Part shown: piece after piece, positions 19,230 to 28,002 of the stretch | How the letters are laid out: each line of letters starts with the position of its first letter | Numbering within the stretch: the stretch's first letter is position 1 | NCBI GenBank assembly: GCA_031423495.1 | Contig: JANPFP010000103.1 | Coordinates: 1-64,000 of the forward strand | DNA: 64,000 nucleotides | From: JACPYM01 sp031423495 | GTDB taxonomy: Bacteria > Acidobacteriota > Blastocatellia > RBC074 | Direction: 5' to 3' | Notes under the pieces: model-generated | The model's database searches: none | Told to the model about the DNA's origin: nothing | The model's input: only the letters and a program-made list of their open reading frames with translations | Made by a program: the position numbers and the translations under genes

Positions 19230-20343
19230 AAGACGCACTGGCGTTGCTAAACTTGCGAGCAAATTTAGCCTTTCGCTTTTTGCCTTTTGCTTTTTGCTTT
19301 TATTTCTCTCGGCCTGCGGAAAAATCGGCGACCCGCTACCGCCCATTCCGCGTACGCCGTTGATCGTCAACGAACTCGATGTCACGCAACAGGGTTCGCG
19401 GTTGATCGTGAGCATCCCGCTGGTACGCGCGCCGCGCATGACTCCGCCGCAAGCCGTAGTCATTTATCGCCTGATCGAAAACGCCGCCACGTCTGGCGGA
19501 CTGACCCAAGAAACTTTTGCTTCGCGCGCTTCGATCATCAAAGAATTGCCGCTCGATAAGCTCGCCGTTGGTTCAACCGTACTTACCTATCAAGACGAGT
19601 TGGATTTGAACGCGCAGCCCAAAGACGCGCGGTATCGCTACGCCATCCGCTTGCTGAACACCGATGGACGCGCGGCGGATTTCTCGAACTACGCTTTGAT
19701 CGAACCGCTGGCTGATCTCGCGGCGGCTCCGGTTGAATTGAAATCGCAACTCACTCAAACCGAGTTGGTCATCAGTTGGATGCCTTCCGCTGCCAACGAA
19801 AACGGCACGACGCCCGCGAACGTGTTCGGCTACAACCTCTATCGCAAAGCCATCCTCAAAGAAGATGACGCGCTCGTGAAACTCAATCCGCAACCGCTCA
19901 AGACTGCGCGTTACACAGACAAAGCCTTCGCCTTCGGCACTCAGTATGAATATATCGTTCGACCGCTTTCTGCTGCGCCCGGCAAGACGACCGATTTGAT
20001 CGAAGGCAACGCGAGCGAAGTCTTAAAGATTCAACCGCTCGACACGTTTGCGCCTGCCAAGCCCTTCACGCCGACGATTGCCTCGACCAACGCGCAGATG
20101 TCGCTCTTCTGGGCCTCGAACGCCGAAGCCGATTTGGTGGGTTACAACATCTATCGCGCCGAAGACAAAGCCGCGCCCGACGCGCAATGGGTCAAGCTCA
20201 ACGCCAAGACGCATACGCCGACGACCTTTCGCGATGAGCGCGTACAAGTCGGCAAGGTTTACTTTTACCGCATCGCAGCTGTGGACAACGCAGGCAATGA
20301 AAGCCCTCGCTCAGACATCGTCAGCGAAACCGTCAATCCGTAA
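19126..20343 (+). CDS. Lipoprotein with fibronectin type III-like domains
   Basis: Likely an outer- or inner-membrane lipoprotein of unknown role. A hydrophobic stretch ends in the lipobox LFLSAC, followed by GKIGDPLPPIP, a mature start seen in many lipoproteins of this type. Two or three fibronectin III-like beta-sandwiches follow (for example VFGYNLYRKAILKEDDA, LVGYNIYRAEDKAAPD, FYRIAAVDNAGNES). The start is uncertain: the ATG at 19126 sits inside the fold-back loop and would give an overlong n-region. In-frame TTG codons at 19195 and 19216 give a normal lipoprotein signal. The frame is open upstream to 19084. It is downstream of hslU and may be read with it. Confidence 0.7.
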   Translation: MGSFISFLSSQFDKKEKRKSADLLPFAFCLLPFDLRRTGVAKLASKFSLSLFAFCFLLLFLSACGKIGDPLPPIPRTPLIVNELDVTQQGSRLIVSIPLVRAPRMTPPQAVVIYRLIENAATSGGLTQETFASRASIIKELPLDKLAVGSTVLTYQDELDLNAQPKDARYRYAIRLLNTDGRAADFSNYALIEPLADLAAAPVELKSQLTQTELVISWMPSAANENGTTPANVFGYNLYRKAILKEDDALVKLNPQPLKTARYTDKAFAFGTQYEYIVRPLSAAPGKTTDLIEGNASEVLKIQPLDTFAPAKPFTPTIASTNAQMSLFWASNAEADLVGYNIYRAEDKAAPDAQWVKLNAKTHTPTTFRDERVQVGKVYFYRIAAVDNAGNESPRSDIVSETVNP

Positions 20344-20469
20344 CGGTAGCGTAAGCTGCCAAGCTTGCGCCGCTCACAATGCAAAAAATTACTGCGGAAC
20401 GGGTGGCCTTCTTGCAATTGCGCATCCAGCAAGCTGCGCACTACAAGCGAAGCGTCAACTTCAAAGCAA

Positions 20470-20490
20470 CGCAACCTTGGCGAGGTTGCG
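20470..20490. repeat. Short hairpin upstream of the M24 peptidase gene
   Basis: CGCAACCT / AGGTTGCG arms enclose a five-base loop. The flanking stretch 20344-20510 is rich in related words (GGTAGCGTAAGCT, AAGCTTGCG) and looks like degraded intergenic repeat material. It ends 23 bases before the chosen peptidase start. Confidence 0.5.
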
Positions 20491-20513
20491 CTACGGTTTT
20501 CCACAGGATTCTT

Positions 20514-21848
20514 ATGCGACAACTACTTCTGATTTTCGTCTTTTGCCTTTGTACTCTCTCGTCTTTGGCTCAACCTCCACGTTCCTTGCCCTCGTTACGC
20601 GAGCAAGCAGACATTCAACAGCAATGGCTGAAGCTGCGGCTCGAACAAGTCTTGCCCGTGCTGATGCGCAAGCACGGCATCGAAATGTGGCTGGTGATCT
20701 GCCGCGAATACAACGAAGATCCGGTCTATCGTTCGCTGACTTCGCCGACCGTATTTGCCGCGCGACGACGTACGATTTTGGTTTTTCACGACAAGGGCAA
20801 AACGGTTGATCGCCTCGCGCTCGGCGGCGGCTCGAATGGCGGCCTTTATGAAGTGTATCGCGACCCCGACAATGCAGGCCGTGAACTTTATCTCGACGGC
20901 CAATGGCTCACGTTGAAAAAATTGATTGCCCAACGCGACCCCAAAACGATTGGCGTAAACATCTCGGCTACGCATGCTTTTTCTGACGGACTGTCGGCGG
21001 GCGAATGGGAAAAGCTGCAATCCGTGCTGGATGAAAAATATCGCAACCGCATCAAGCGCGCCGAAGAGTTGCCGCTCGAATACATCGCGACGCGGCTGCC
21101 CGAACAGTTGCCCATCTATCGCCAAATGCAGGAACACGTGCATTCCCTGCTCACGCGCGCTTTCAGCAACGAAGTCATCACGCCCGGCAAGACGACCAAT
21201 CAAGACGTCGTCTGGTGGTTGCGGCAACAAACGCACAACCTGGGCTTCGGCACTTGGTTTCAGACTACAGTGCGCGTGCAGCGACAAGGCTCCGGCATTC
21301 CGTCGAACCTCGCCGAAGACGCACCCGTCGTGATCGAACGCGGTGATGTGTTGCATTGTGATTACGGTTTGGTCGGCATGGGCATGGCGACGGATACGCA
21401 ACACATGGCGTACGTGTTGAAAGCCGGCGAGAAAGACGCGCCGCCGGGCATTCAAGCGGCGCTGCTCAATACAAACCGCATGCAAGACATTCTCTTGAAC
21501 GAGATGAAACCCGTTCGCACCGGCAACGAAGTTCTCGCGTCAGCGATTGCCGCGATGAAGGCTGCGAAAATCAACGGCACGTTTTATACGCACCCCATCG
21601 GCGACCACGGCCACGGCGCGGGGCCTTTGATTGGCTTGTGGGATCGGCAGGAAGGCGTACCCGGTCGCGGCGATGTCAAACTCATTCCGAATATGTGGCA
21701 TTCGATTGAGTTGGGCGCGCGCACGCCCGTGCCAGAATGGGGCGGCGCAGAATTATTCGTCGGACAGGAAGAAGACGCCGTGATGGATGGCGACGGCAAA
21801 ATGAGTTGGGTGTTGCGGCGACAGACGAAATATCATTTGGTTAAATAA
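20514..21848 (+). CDS. Secreted M24-family metallopeptidase (Xaa-Pro aminopeptidase-like)
   Basis: Probably removes N-terminal residues from peptides outside the cytoplasm. I chose the ATG at 20514 because AGGA lies six bases upstream and a signal peptide follows directly (residues 3-18, cleavage near SLAQ). The longer frame from 20379 would bury this signal. The N-terminal half is a creatinase-like domain. The C-terminal pita-bread fold shows the dinuclear metal ligands: Asp in HCDYG (about residue 283), Asp in ATDTQH, His in HPIGDHGHGAG (about 360), Glu in HSIELG and Glu in FVGQEED. All five are present, so it should be active. Exact substrate is not predictable. Confidence 0.85.
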   Translation: MRQLLLIFVFCLCTLSSLAQPPRSLPSLREQADIQQQWLKLRLEQVLPVLMRKHGIEMWLVICREYNEDPVYRSLTSPTVFAARRRTILVFHDKGKTVDRLALGGGSNGGLYEVYRDPDNAGRELYLDGQWLTLKKLIAQRDPKTIGVNISATHAFSDGLSAGEWEKLQSVLDEKYRNRIKRAEELPLEYIATRLPEQLPIYRQMQEHVHSLLTRAFSNEVITPGKTTNQDVVWWLRQQTHNLGFGTWFQTTVRVQRQGSGIPSNLAEDAPVVIERGDVLHCDYGLVGMGMATDTQHMAYVLKAGEKDAPPGIQAALLNTNRMQDILLNEMKPVRTGNEVLASAIAAMKAAKINGTFYTHPIGDHGHGAGPLIGLWDRQEGVPGRGDVKLIPNMWHSIELGARTPVPEWGGAELFVGQEEDAVMDGDGKMSWVLRRQTKYHLVK

Positions 21849-21916
21849 CACGACTGCGCAGCGTTAGTACCCCTTTTGAACAGATAAGCGCAGCAAGCAA
21901 GAGTGAGGGAGCGAAG

Positions 21917-24460
21917 ATGTTTTTGTTTACGTGTAAGGCTGGGACATGCGCGTCCCGCCTGCTATGCGCGCTGGCTTTATGCTTGAGCGCAACGTTCAAT
22001 TATGCGGTCAGCGGTGCGGCGCAAACCGCCGAAGTCAAAGTCATCACCAACGACGAACTCGGCAAACCGGTTGCCAACGTCGCCATCCAACTCAAAACCA
22101 ATAACCAACCCCTCACGGCAGTCACTGACAGCAAGGGCGAAGCTGTATTCAAAACCGTCACGCCGGGCACTTATGAAATCATCGTGAGCCGCGATGGTTT
22201 TGAAACGCTGAACCAAGCGAACATCGCTGTGACGCGCAACGTGCCGACGATTGTCGAATTCACGCTCGTACCCAAAATCAACGTCAACGATAAAGTCGAA
22301 ATCAAGGCTACTGACACCGCCGCCGCCAACCCGATTGAACAAGGCGCTTCGCCGTCACAGGACTTGCAACGCGAGCAGGCCAAAGACACGACGAATCGGC
22401 CTGACACGGTGAGCGATACGTTGCCGCTGATTCCGGGCATCGTGCGCACCGATCAAGGCCAGTTGCATATTTTCGGCAGCAACGAGAATCGCAGCGCGCT
22501 CGTGGTGAATTACGCCGACGTGACCGACCCGGCGACGGGACAATTCGGCTTGACCGTACCGATTGACAGCGTGCAAACGATCAACGTGTTTCGCACGCCT
22601 TATCTAGCGCAATTCGGACGCTTCACCGCTGGCGTAGTCTCAGTCGAAACGCGGCGCGGCGGCGACAAGTGGAATTACGAAATCAATGATCCGTTCCCTG
22701 AATTTCGCTACTTGCGCGGACGCATTCGCGGACTGCGCGACGCGACGCCGCGCGTGACGGTCAACGGGCCACTCATCAAAAACAAGCTCTATCTTTCGCA
22801 AGGGATTGAGTACAACCTGAAACATCCGCGCGTGCTGGCGCTGACTTTTCCCAACAACGAGACCGTCAACGAATCGGTCAACGCATTCACGCAACTCGAT
22901 TACCTGGCGTCGGCGACGCATTCGCTGATGGGCACGTTGCACATCGCGCCGCGCAAGTCGCGCTGGTTCAACCTAGACTTTTTCAACCAACGTCCGGTGA
23001 CGCCGAATTTCAGCGCGCGCGATGTTACCGGCACAGTGGTAGATCGTTTGACCTTCGGCGCGAATCTTTTAGAAAGCGTCATCTCAATCAAACGCGCCGA
23101 TCAAGACGTATGGCCGCAAGCCATCGGTGAAATGACGCTGACACCCGCGCAAAATTTCGGCAGCTATTTCAACCAGCAAGTGCGCAATTCAAGCCGTGTC
23201 GAATGGCTCGAAATGATTTTGCTCGCGCCGCATAAAAGTTTCGCGGGCGACAGCAACTGGAAGCTCGGCGGCGGAATTACGCGAACGTATAACGACGGCG
23301 TTTATCTCGCGCGTCCGATCAACATTCGAGATGCGCGCGGCACGTTGCTCAAGCGCATAGAGTTCGCGGGCGGAGCACCTTACGACCGGCAAGACACCGA
23401 AGCCATTGGCTTCGCGCAAAACCATCTCGTCGTGAATCAAAGTTTGGCGATAGATTTCGGCGCGCGTTTCGAGCGGCAATCCATTACCGGCGTCGCCCGC
23501 CTCGCGCCGCGCGTTGGCCTTGCGTGGACGCCTTTTGGCAATACGAAAACCGTGATTCGCACCGGCTACGGATTGTTTTATGACCGCGTGCCGCTGAACG
23601 TTTTCGCCTTTGATAAATTCCCCGAACAGATCATGACAGTAACGGGCGCGGCTCCGATTCGTTTGCGCAATGTGACGGGTTCGGTCTCAACTAAAGACGG
23701 CGCGCTGGTTTTTCGCAACGACAAGGTGGAAAACTTTGCGCCGTATTCAACGACGTGGACGCTCGAAGGCGAGCACCCCATCACCAGCTTCGTACGCTTG
23801 CGGCTGGGCTATCAGGAAAGCAATTCGCACAGACTGGTTACGCTCGTGCCTAACGCGAATGCGAACGTATTAAGCGGCGGCGGGCAGTCGCGTTATCGGC
23901 AGTTTGAAATCACTACGCGCATCGGCGTGCGCGAAACGCAAAACCTGATGGTGTCTTATGTGCGCTCGCGTTCGCGCGGCGATTTTAACGAATTCGCCAA
24001 CTACATCGACAGCTTCCCCGTGCCGGTGATTCGCCCGAACTTCCGCACCGCGTTGCCCGCCGATTTGCCGCATCGGTTGTTGATTTGGGGACGCCTCTCC
24101 TTGCCCTGGCAGATTCGCTGGTCGCCGCTGGTTGAGTATCGCAACGGCTTCCCTTACTCAGTGGTTGACGCCGCGCAAAATTATGTAGGCGTGCCGAACG
24201 CCAAAGGACAACGCTATCCGAATTTCTTTTCGCTCGATGCGCGCTTCGCCAAAGATTTGCCGATCAATCAACCGGTGAAAAAGATTTTGCGTTACAAGTT
24301 GAGCGATCCGACTTACGTGCGCGTGTCGTTCAGCGTCTTCAACCTGACCAATCATTTCAATCCGCTGGCCTTGCGCAACAACGTCGCCGATCCGCAATTC
24401 GGTTTGTACTTCGGGCAAAACAAGCGGCGCTTTCGCTTAGATTTCGATTTGATCTTTTGA
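21917..24460 (+). CDS. TonB-dependent receptor with carboxypeptidase-regulatory domain (847 aa)
   Basis: Outer-membrane receptor, shorter than the one at 9.2-12.3 kb and only distantly similar. A GAGGGAGCG sequence precedes the ATG. The signal peptide ends near residue 35. Residues about 38-115 are a CarboxypepD_reg beta-sandwich (ELGKPVANVAIQL; VTPGTYEIIVSRDGFETL). A plug follows at about 155-250 (TVSDTLPLIPGIVRT; FGRFTAGVVSVETRRGGDKW), then a barrel that ends RLDFDLIF with a terminal Phe. It follows the secreted M24 peptidase by 68 bases on the same strand, so the pair may cooperate in peptide use. That link is inference from position. Confidence 0.85.
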   Translation: MFLFTCKAGTCASRLLCALALCLSATFNYAVSGAAQTAEVKVITNDELGKPVANVAIQLKTNNQPLTAVTDSKGEAVFKTVTPGTYEIIVSRDGFETLNQANIAVTRNVPTIVEFTLVPKINVNDKVEIKATDTAAANPIEQGASPSQDLQREQAKDTTNRPDTVSDTLPLIPGIVRTDQGQLHIFGSNENRSALVVNYADVTDPATGQFGLTVPIDSVQTINVFRTPYLAQFGRFTAGVVSVETRRGGDKWNYEINDPFPEFRYLRGRIRGLRDATPRVTVNGPLIKNKLYLSQGIEYNLKHPRVLALTFPNNETVNESVNAFTQLDYLASATHSLMGTLHIAPRKSRWFNLDFFNQRPVTPNFSARDVTGTVVDRLTFGANLLESVISIKRADQDVWPQAIGEMTLTPAQNFGSYFNQQVRNSSRVEWLEMILLAPHKSFAGDSNWKLGGGITRTYNDGVYLARPINIRDARGTLLKRIEFAGGAPYDRQDTEAIGFAQNHLVVNQSLAIDFGARFERQSITGVARLAPRVGLAWTPFGNTKTVIRTGYGLFYDRVPLNVFAFDKFPEQIMTVTGAAPIRLRNVTGSVSTKDGALVFRNDKVENFAPYSTTWTLEGEHPITSFVRLRLGYQESNSHRLVTLVPNANANVLSGGGQSRYRQFEITTRIGVRETQNLMVSYVRSRSRGDFNEFANYIDSFPVPVIRPNFRTALPADLPHRLLIWGRLSLPWQIRWSPLVEYRNGFPYSVVDAAQNYVGVPNAKGQRYPNFFSLDARFAKDLPINQPVKKILRYKLSDPTYVRVSFSVFNLTNHFNPLALRNNVADPQFGLYFGQNKRRFRLDFDLIF

Positions 24461-24486
24461 GTGAACAGCTCTCACGCAAAGCCGCA

Positions 24487-24575
24487 AAGGTACAGTAACC
24501 TTTCCAGGTTGCTGTGGTCTTCGCCAAAGGCCGCATGAGAGGAACCACAGCAACCTGGAAAGGTTGCTGTACCTT
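24487..24575. repeat. Fold-back element with 32-bp arms
   Basis: Arms 24487-24518 and 24544-24575 are complementary except for one position. The inner part of each arm is itself a repeated word (AACCTTTCCAGGTT, GCAACCTGGAAAGGTTGC). It follows the TonB receptor stop codon by 26 bases, inside the otherwise empty 318-bp gap 24461-24778. The only other structure in that gap is the terminator at 24709. Confidence 0.85.
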
Positions 24576-24708
24576 GCGCGCGCTTCACTCTGTAGGTGTG
24601 ACAGCAAAAGAAAAAAACCTTTGTTCAAAGGCTTGGCCTTATCTTTTTGCGACCTTATCCGTGGATTCAGGCTGACAGGTTGCCATACACGGGCTATGCC
24701 AAACGCAG

Positions 24709-24756
24709 AAAAGCGATGGCTCGGCAGAAATCACTTTCTGCCGAGCCATCGCTTTT
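24709..24756. terminator. Bidirectional terminator with 22-bp perfect stem
   Basis: Arms 24709-24730 and 24735-24756 (core GCGATGGCTCGGCAGAAA) close a four-base loop, with A and T runs at the base. It lies between the plus-strand receptor and the minus-strand propeller protein, whose stop is 23 bases away. Confidence 0.9.
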
Positions 24757-24778
24757 TGTGTGCTATCGCCAGAAAAAC

Positions 24779-26923
24779 TTATTGAACGTTAATCAGCACC
24801 GTGTTGGCGGTCTTAGTGCCGATGGTCAAAATCACGTTGATCTCACCGCGTCCGATGAGGGAGCGCGGGATTTCAGCGTTGATCTGATCTAAGCCGACTA
24901 AACTTTGGTGCGCACCCGCAAACGAAACAGTAGCTGCCGTGCCGCCTATCGTCATCGTCGCAGGCGTAACGCCGCGACCGCGAATCCCTGTGCCGAAAGC
25001 AATCAGGAAAACTCTCTCGCCCACCGGCCCCAGGTTAATCGGCTTCGGAAGCCATTTGGATGTTGCCGCATCGAACTGCGCTATGCCTTCATTCGCTGTA
25101 GTGCCATTTGCTCTCACACGGTAAATATAAGCCGCCGGTACGCCCTTGCCGTTAGCGTTGGTGGTGAACAGTCCAGGCGCGCAAGTAGTGACATTGATCG
25201 TACCCTGTGATTGGGAGCCGTCGCTGGAATTCACCGTGACGGTGGCAACGCCCGGTGCGGTTCCGGTCGGAACCACAAAGTTGATCTGTCCGGCAGACAC
25301 AAAAAACAGCGGAGCCGGACGCGACGAACCCGCCGCATCGAGTACGCTCACCGTGGTGTTCAGCAGGTTGGTTGACAACGGAACGGTATTGCTCGATTGC
25401 GTACCCGAAGCCATCGTCGTGCCAAAAGCTGCGACGATGCCGTCAATCGTCGTTTCTGCGACCGTCGCGTAGCTGGCGGCTGACACCGAAGTCAATGCTT
25501 TAATGACAGAACTGCCAGTCACTGCCGTCCACACCGAACCCGTCCAACGCGCCAAACCATTAACGTTTACCGAATTGCCGGTATTGTTATAAGCCGTTGT
25601 GAAAATGCCGCCGACATAAACTTGACCGTCCGCGACTGCTAACGCATGAACTTCGCTATTCACACCATTACCGCCTGCGGCAGCCGCTGCGCCAAACAAC
25701 GTCCAGGCGGTGCCGTTCCAGCGAGCCAGATGATCGGCAAAAGTGAGCGAACCGTTTGTGTTTTTTACGTTTTCAAAATCGCCTGCGACATAGAGCATGC
25801 CGCCGTTATAACAAAGCTCAGTGACCACTTGGTCTACGCCGTTGTTGTTGACGTTGCTGGTGCCGTTCAGAGTTGACCACGACGTACCGTTCCAACGCGC
25901 GATGTTGCTGGTTTGCGGCTTATCAGTAAGCGAGTTTTTCACGAACGGGAAGAAACCGCCGACAAACAACGTAGTGCCATCAGTCGCCAACGCATGAACG
26001 TCACCGCCCGCTCCGTTGGTATCAGCCGCACCCGATTCCACACCCATGGCAAACCAGTTGTTGCTGGTGAAATTCCAACGCGCGATGCAGGCCACGTGTA
26101 CGACCGAGTTATCGGCGCGAAACACCGCAGGGAAATTGCCGCCGATATATAAGTTGTCGCCCATGACCACCATGTCATAAATCTCATAGGCCGAGGCCGC
26201 ACCGAGTCCCTTAGCCAGACTCGACCACGTCGAAGTTGCCGGGTCCCAAGCGGCGACTTGAAATACGTCAACAGCAATGGTGGCGCTGTTGAAGGCCTGC
26301 TTAAACGTACCGGCAAAATAAATCTTGCCGTTTTTCAACGCCGACGAAGTCACATCACCGTTGAAGCCATTCTTTTGCGGCCCTACGCCTGAGCCTAAGG
26401 CTGACCAGGTTGAAGTCGTCGTATTCCAACGCGCAACGCAATTGGCACTGACGAATTGACCAAGCCGGTTATCAGCGCCGTTGAACGAACCCGCCACATA
26501 AACATCGTTGCCGACCACTGTGATCGCTTGAACAAAACCGCCTCTGACGCCGTTGCCTTGCGCTCCTAAATCAGCGCCCAGGGCAAACCAGCGTTGGCTC
26601 ACCAGGTTGTAGCGCGCGATGTAATTCGCCGCGACCCCGCCAATTGAGGTAAATCTTCCTCCGACGTAAATATCGTTGCCGTTGGTGACCAACACCTCGA
26701 CCCCGACTGCACCCTCTTGCATAGCCAGCATCGCAGTCAGCGGGGCGGCGACCAGATACGGAGCGCCTTTGGCGTCGAGTTTAATGTATTTTTCTTGTCC
26801 CTTACGGCTGTCAGCGAAAGTGCTGGCTGAGACCTTTCCTTCAATAAAAACAACAGAAAGCAGTAACACAGCGAAGGCCGCTGCTATTACGCCAAGACGG
26901 TGGTGAAAATTTATTTTGCCCAT
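24779..26923 (-). CDS. Secreted seven-bladed beta-propeller protein with TIGR03437 C-terminal domain
   Basis: I chose the ATG at 26923 because AGGAGA lies six bases upstream and a signal sequence follows (GVIAAAFAVLLLSVVF). About residues 60-500 hold seven repeats of the form 'N-D-I-Y-V-G-G-x-F ... I-A-R-W-N ... W-x-x-L-G', which should close one seven-bladed propeller. The final ~200 residues match the TIGR03437 domain: a PLFFVSAGQINFVVP segment, APGLF, FGTGIRGRG, and a closing VGLDQINAEIP. This domain is characteristic of Acidobacteriota (Solibacter-type). Function is unknown; extracellular binding is likely. The next gene upstream on the strand carries the same C-terminal domain. Confidence 0.85.
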   Translation of the reverse strand: MGKINFHHRLGVIAAAFAVLLLSVVFIEGKVSASTFADSRKGQEKYIKLDAKGAPYLVAAPLTAMLAMQEGAVGVEVLVTNGNDIYVGGRFTSIGGVAANYIARYNLVSQRWFALGADLGAQGNGVRGGFVQAITVVGNDVYVAGSFNGADNRLGQFVSANCVARWNTTTSTWSALGSGVGPQKNGFNGDVTSSALKNGKIYFAGTFKQAFNSATIAVDVFQVAAWDPATSTWSSLAKGLGAASAYEIYDMVVMGDNLYIGGNFPAVFRADNSVVHVACIARWNFTSNNWFAMGVESGAADTNGAGGDVHALATDGTTLFVGGFFPFVKNSLTDKPQTSNIARWNGTSWSTLNGTSNVNNNGVDQVVTELCYNGGMLYVAGDFENVKNTNGSLTFADHLARWNGTAWTLFGAAAAAGGNGVNSEVHALAVADGQVYVGGIFTTAYNNTGNSVNVNGLARWTGSVWTAVTGSSVIKALTSVSAASYATVAETTIDGIVAAFGTTMASGTQSSNTVPLSTNLLNTTVSVLDAAGSSRPAPLFFVSAGQINFVVPTGTAPGVATVTVNSSDGSQSQGTINVTTCAPGLFTTNANGKGVPAAYIYRVRANGTTANEGIAQFDAATSKWLPKPINLGPVGERVFLIAFGTGIRGRGVTPATMTIGGTAATVSFAGAHQSLVGLDQINAEIPRSLIGRGEINVILTIGTKTANTVLINVQ

Positions 26924-26991
26924 AACGTTTCTCCTGACATGACTCATGACTTGGTGTGATTCGGTTCCCGATGAGAACCAAAAGTTTTGCC

Positions 26992-27031
26992 AAAAAAAAT
27001 CCAGCCGGGAGACCTCACTTCTCCCGGCTGG
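26992..27031 (-). terminator. Terminator of the small TIGR03437 gene
   Basis: A 12-bp perfect stem (CCAGCCGGGAGA with its complement, 27001-27012 and 27020-27031) is followed on the minus strand by an A-then-eight-U tract (26992-27000). It lies about 100 bases past the stop at 27130, so the two TIGR03437 genes are separate transcription units. Confidence 0.9.
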
Positions 27032-27129
27032 CAAGCATTCGACTGCGAACCTACACACGTCGAACTCAACACTTTGCAAAACACACAACAGACAGCGGGC
27101 GTACGGCTCTGCGTGTGCGCTGCTGCCGG

Positions 27130-28002
27130 TTATTTCAAACTTACTTTAACGGCGTTCGATTCTTTGCCGTTGATGCGTAAAACGAAATCCACTTCCCCGC
27201 GTCCCATCAACTCACGCGGGACTTCGATATTGATCTGGTCTACGCCATAAAAATCGCCTTGCGCGCCAGCGTATGAAACCGCGACGGGTTCACCGGCTAA
27301 GGTCGCAGTGACCTCGCTCAACGAAGCGCGTCCGCGAATGCCCGTGCCATAAAAAGCAATGAACACGCGGTCAGCGGTCGGTCCCGGTTCAATCGGCAAC
27401 GTGACCCACTGGCTCGTTTCAACATCAAACCGCGCCATGACTTCGAAGTAATATGCCGAACCGCGAATGCGCAACGCGGTACCGGCGGCGACACCAGTAC
27501 CGTTGCCGTTCATGGCGAACAAGCCCGGTGCGTAATCAACAACATTGACCACGCCCACCGAAAACGAACCATCGCCAGACGTAATCGTCACGGTCGCGTC
27601 GCCCACTGCGACTTGCGGCGGCAGATAAAAATTCACTTGCGCAGGCGCGACAAAAAACAGCGGCGCGTCAAAATCATGTCCGGCGGCGTCGTGAATTTTC
27701 ACGCTCGTCCCCGCCAGATTCAGCGGCAAAGGCCAGGTGTCACAAACTTTGACGGAGGTCGCCAACTCGCTGCCAAACGCAGCGACAATACTTTCGGGCG
27801 CAATTTCATTCGAGCGAAAACTGGCAGCAGACACTGCCGCTAAAGCGCGGGCGCTGCCCACGGCAGCGGGTAAGGAATCTTGCGCGAAGACCGGGCGGTC
27901 AAGCGCAGCGACCATCATCAGCGCCACTAAGGCCGCCAACGTGGCAATGAACATCTCGGTATACTTACGCGAAGATGTGTAATAAAAATTTTGGAGACGC
28001 AT
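27130..28002 (-). CDS. Secreted stand-alone TIGR03437-domain protein (290 aa)
   Basis: The start at 28002 has AGGTAGGA just upstream. A signal segment (about residues 17-40, ending VFAQ) leads into a protein made almost wholly of the TIGR03437 domain: APAQVNFYLPPQVAVGDATV, YAPGLFAMNG, FYGTGIRGRASL and FYGVDQINIEVPRELMGRGE. It is clearly homologous to the C-terminus of the propeller protein encoded just downstream, so one probably arose from the other by local duplication. No catalytic motif is visible. A long leader region with several hairpins lies upstream. Confidence 0.85.
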   Translation of the reverse strand: MRLQNFYYTSSRKYTEMFIATLAALVALMMVAALDRPVFAQDSLPAAVGSARALAAVSAASFRSNEIAPESIVAAFGSELATSVKVCDTWPLPLNLAGTSVKIHDAAGHDFDAPLFFVAPAQVNFYLPPQVAVGDATVTITSGDGSFSVGVVNVVDYAPGLFAMNGNGTGVAAGTALRIRGSAYYFEVMARFDVETSQWVTLPIEPGPTADRVFIAFYGTGIRGRASLSEVTATLAGEPVAVSYAGAQGDFYGVDQINIEVPRELMGRGEVDFVLRINGKESNAVKVSLK

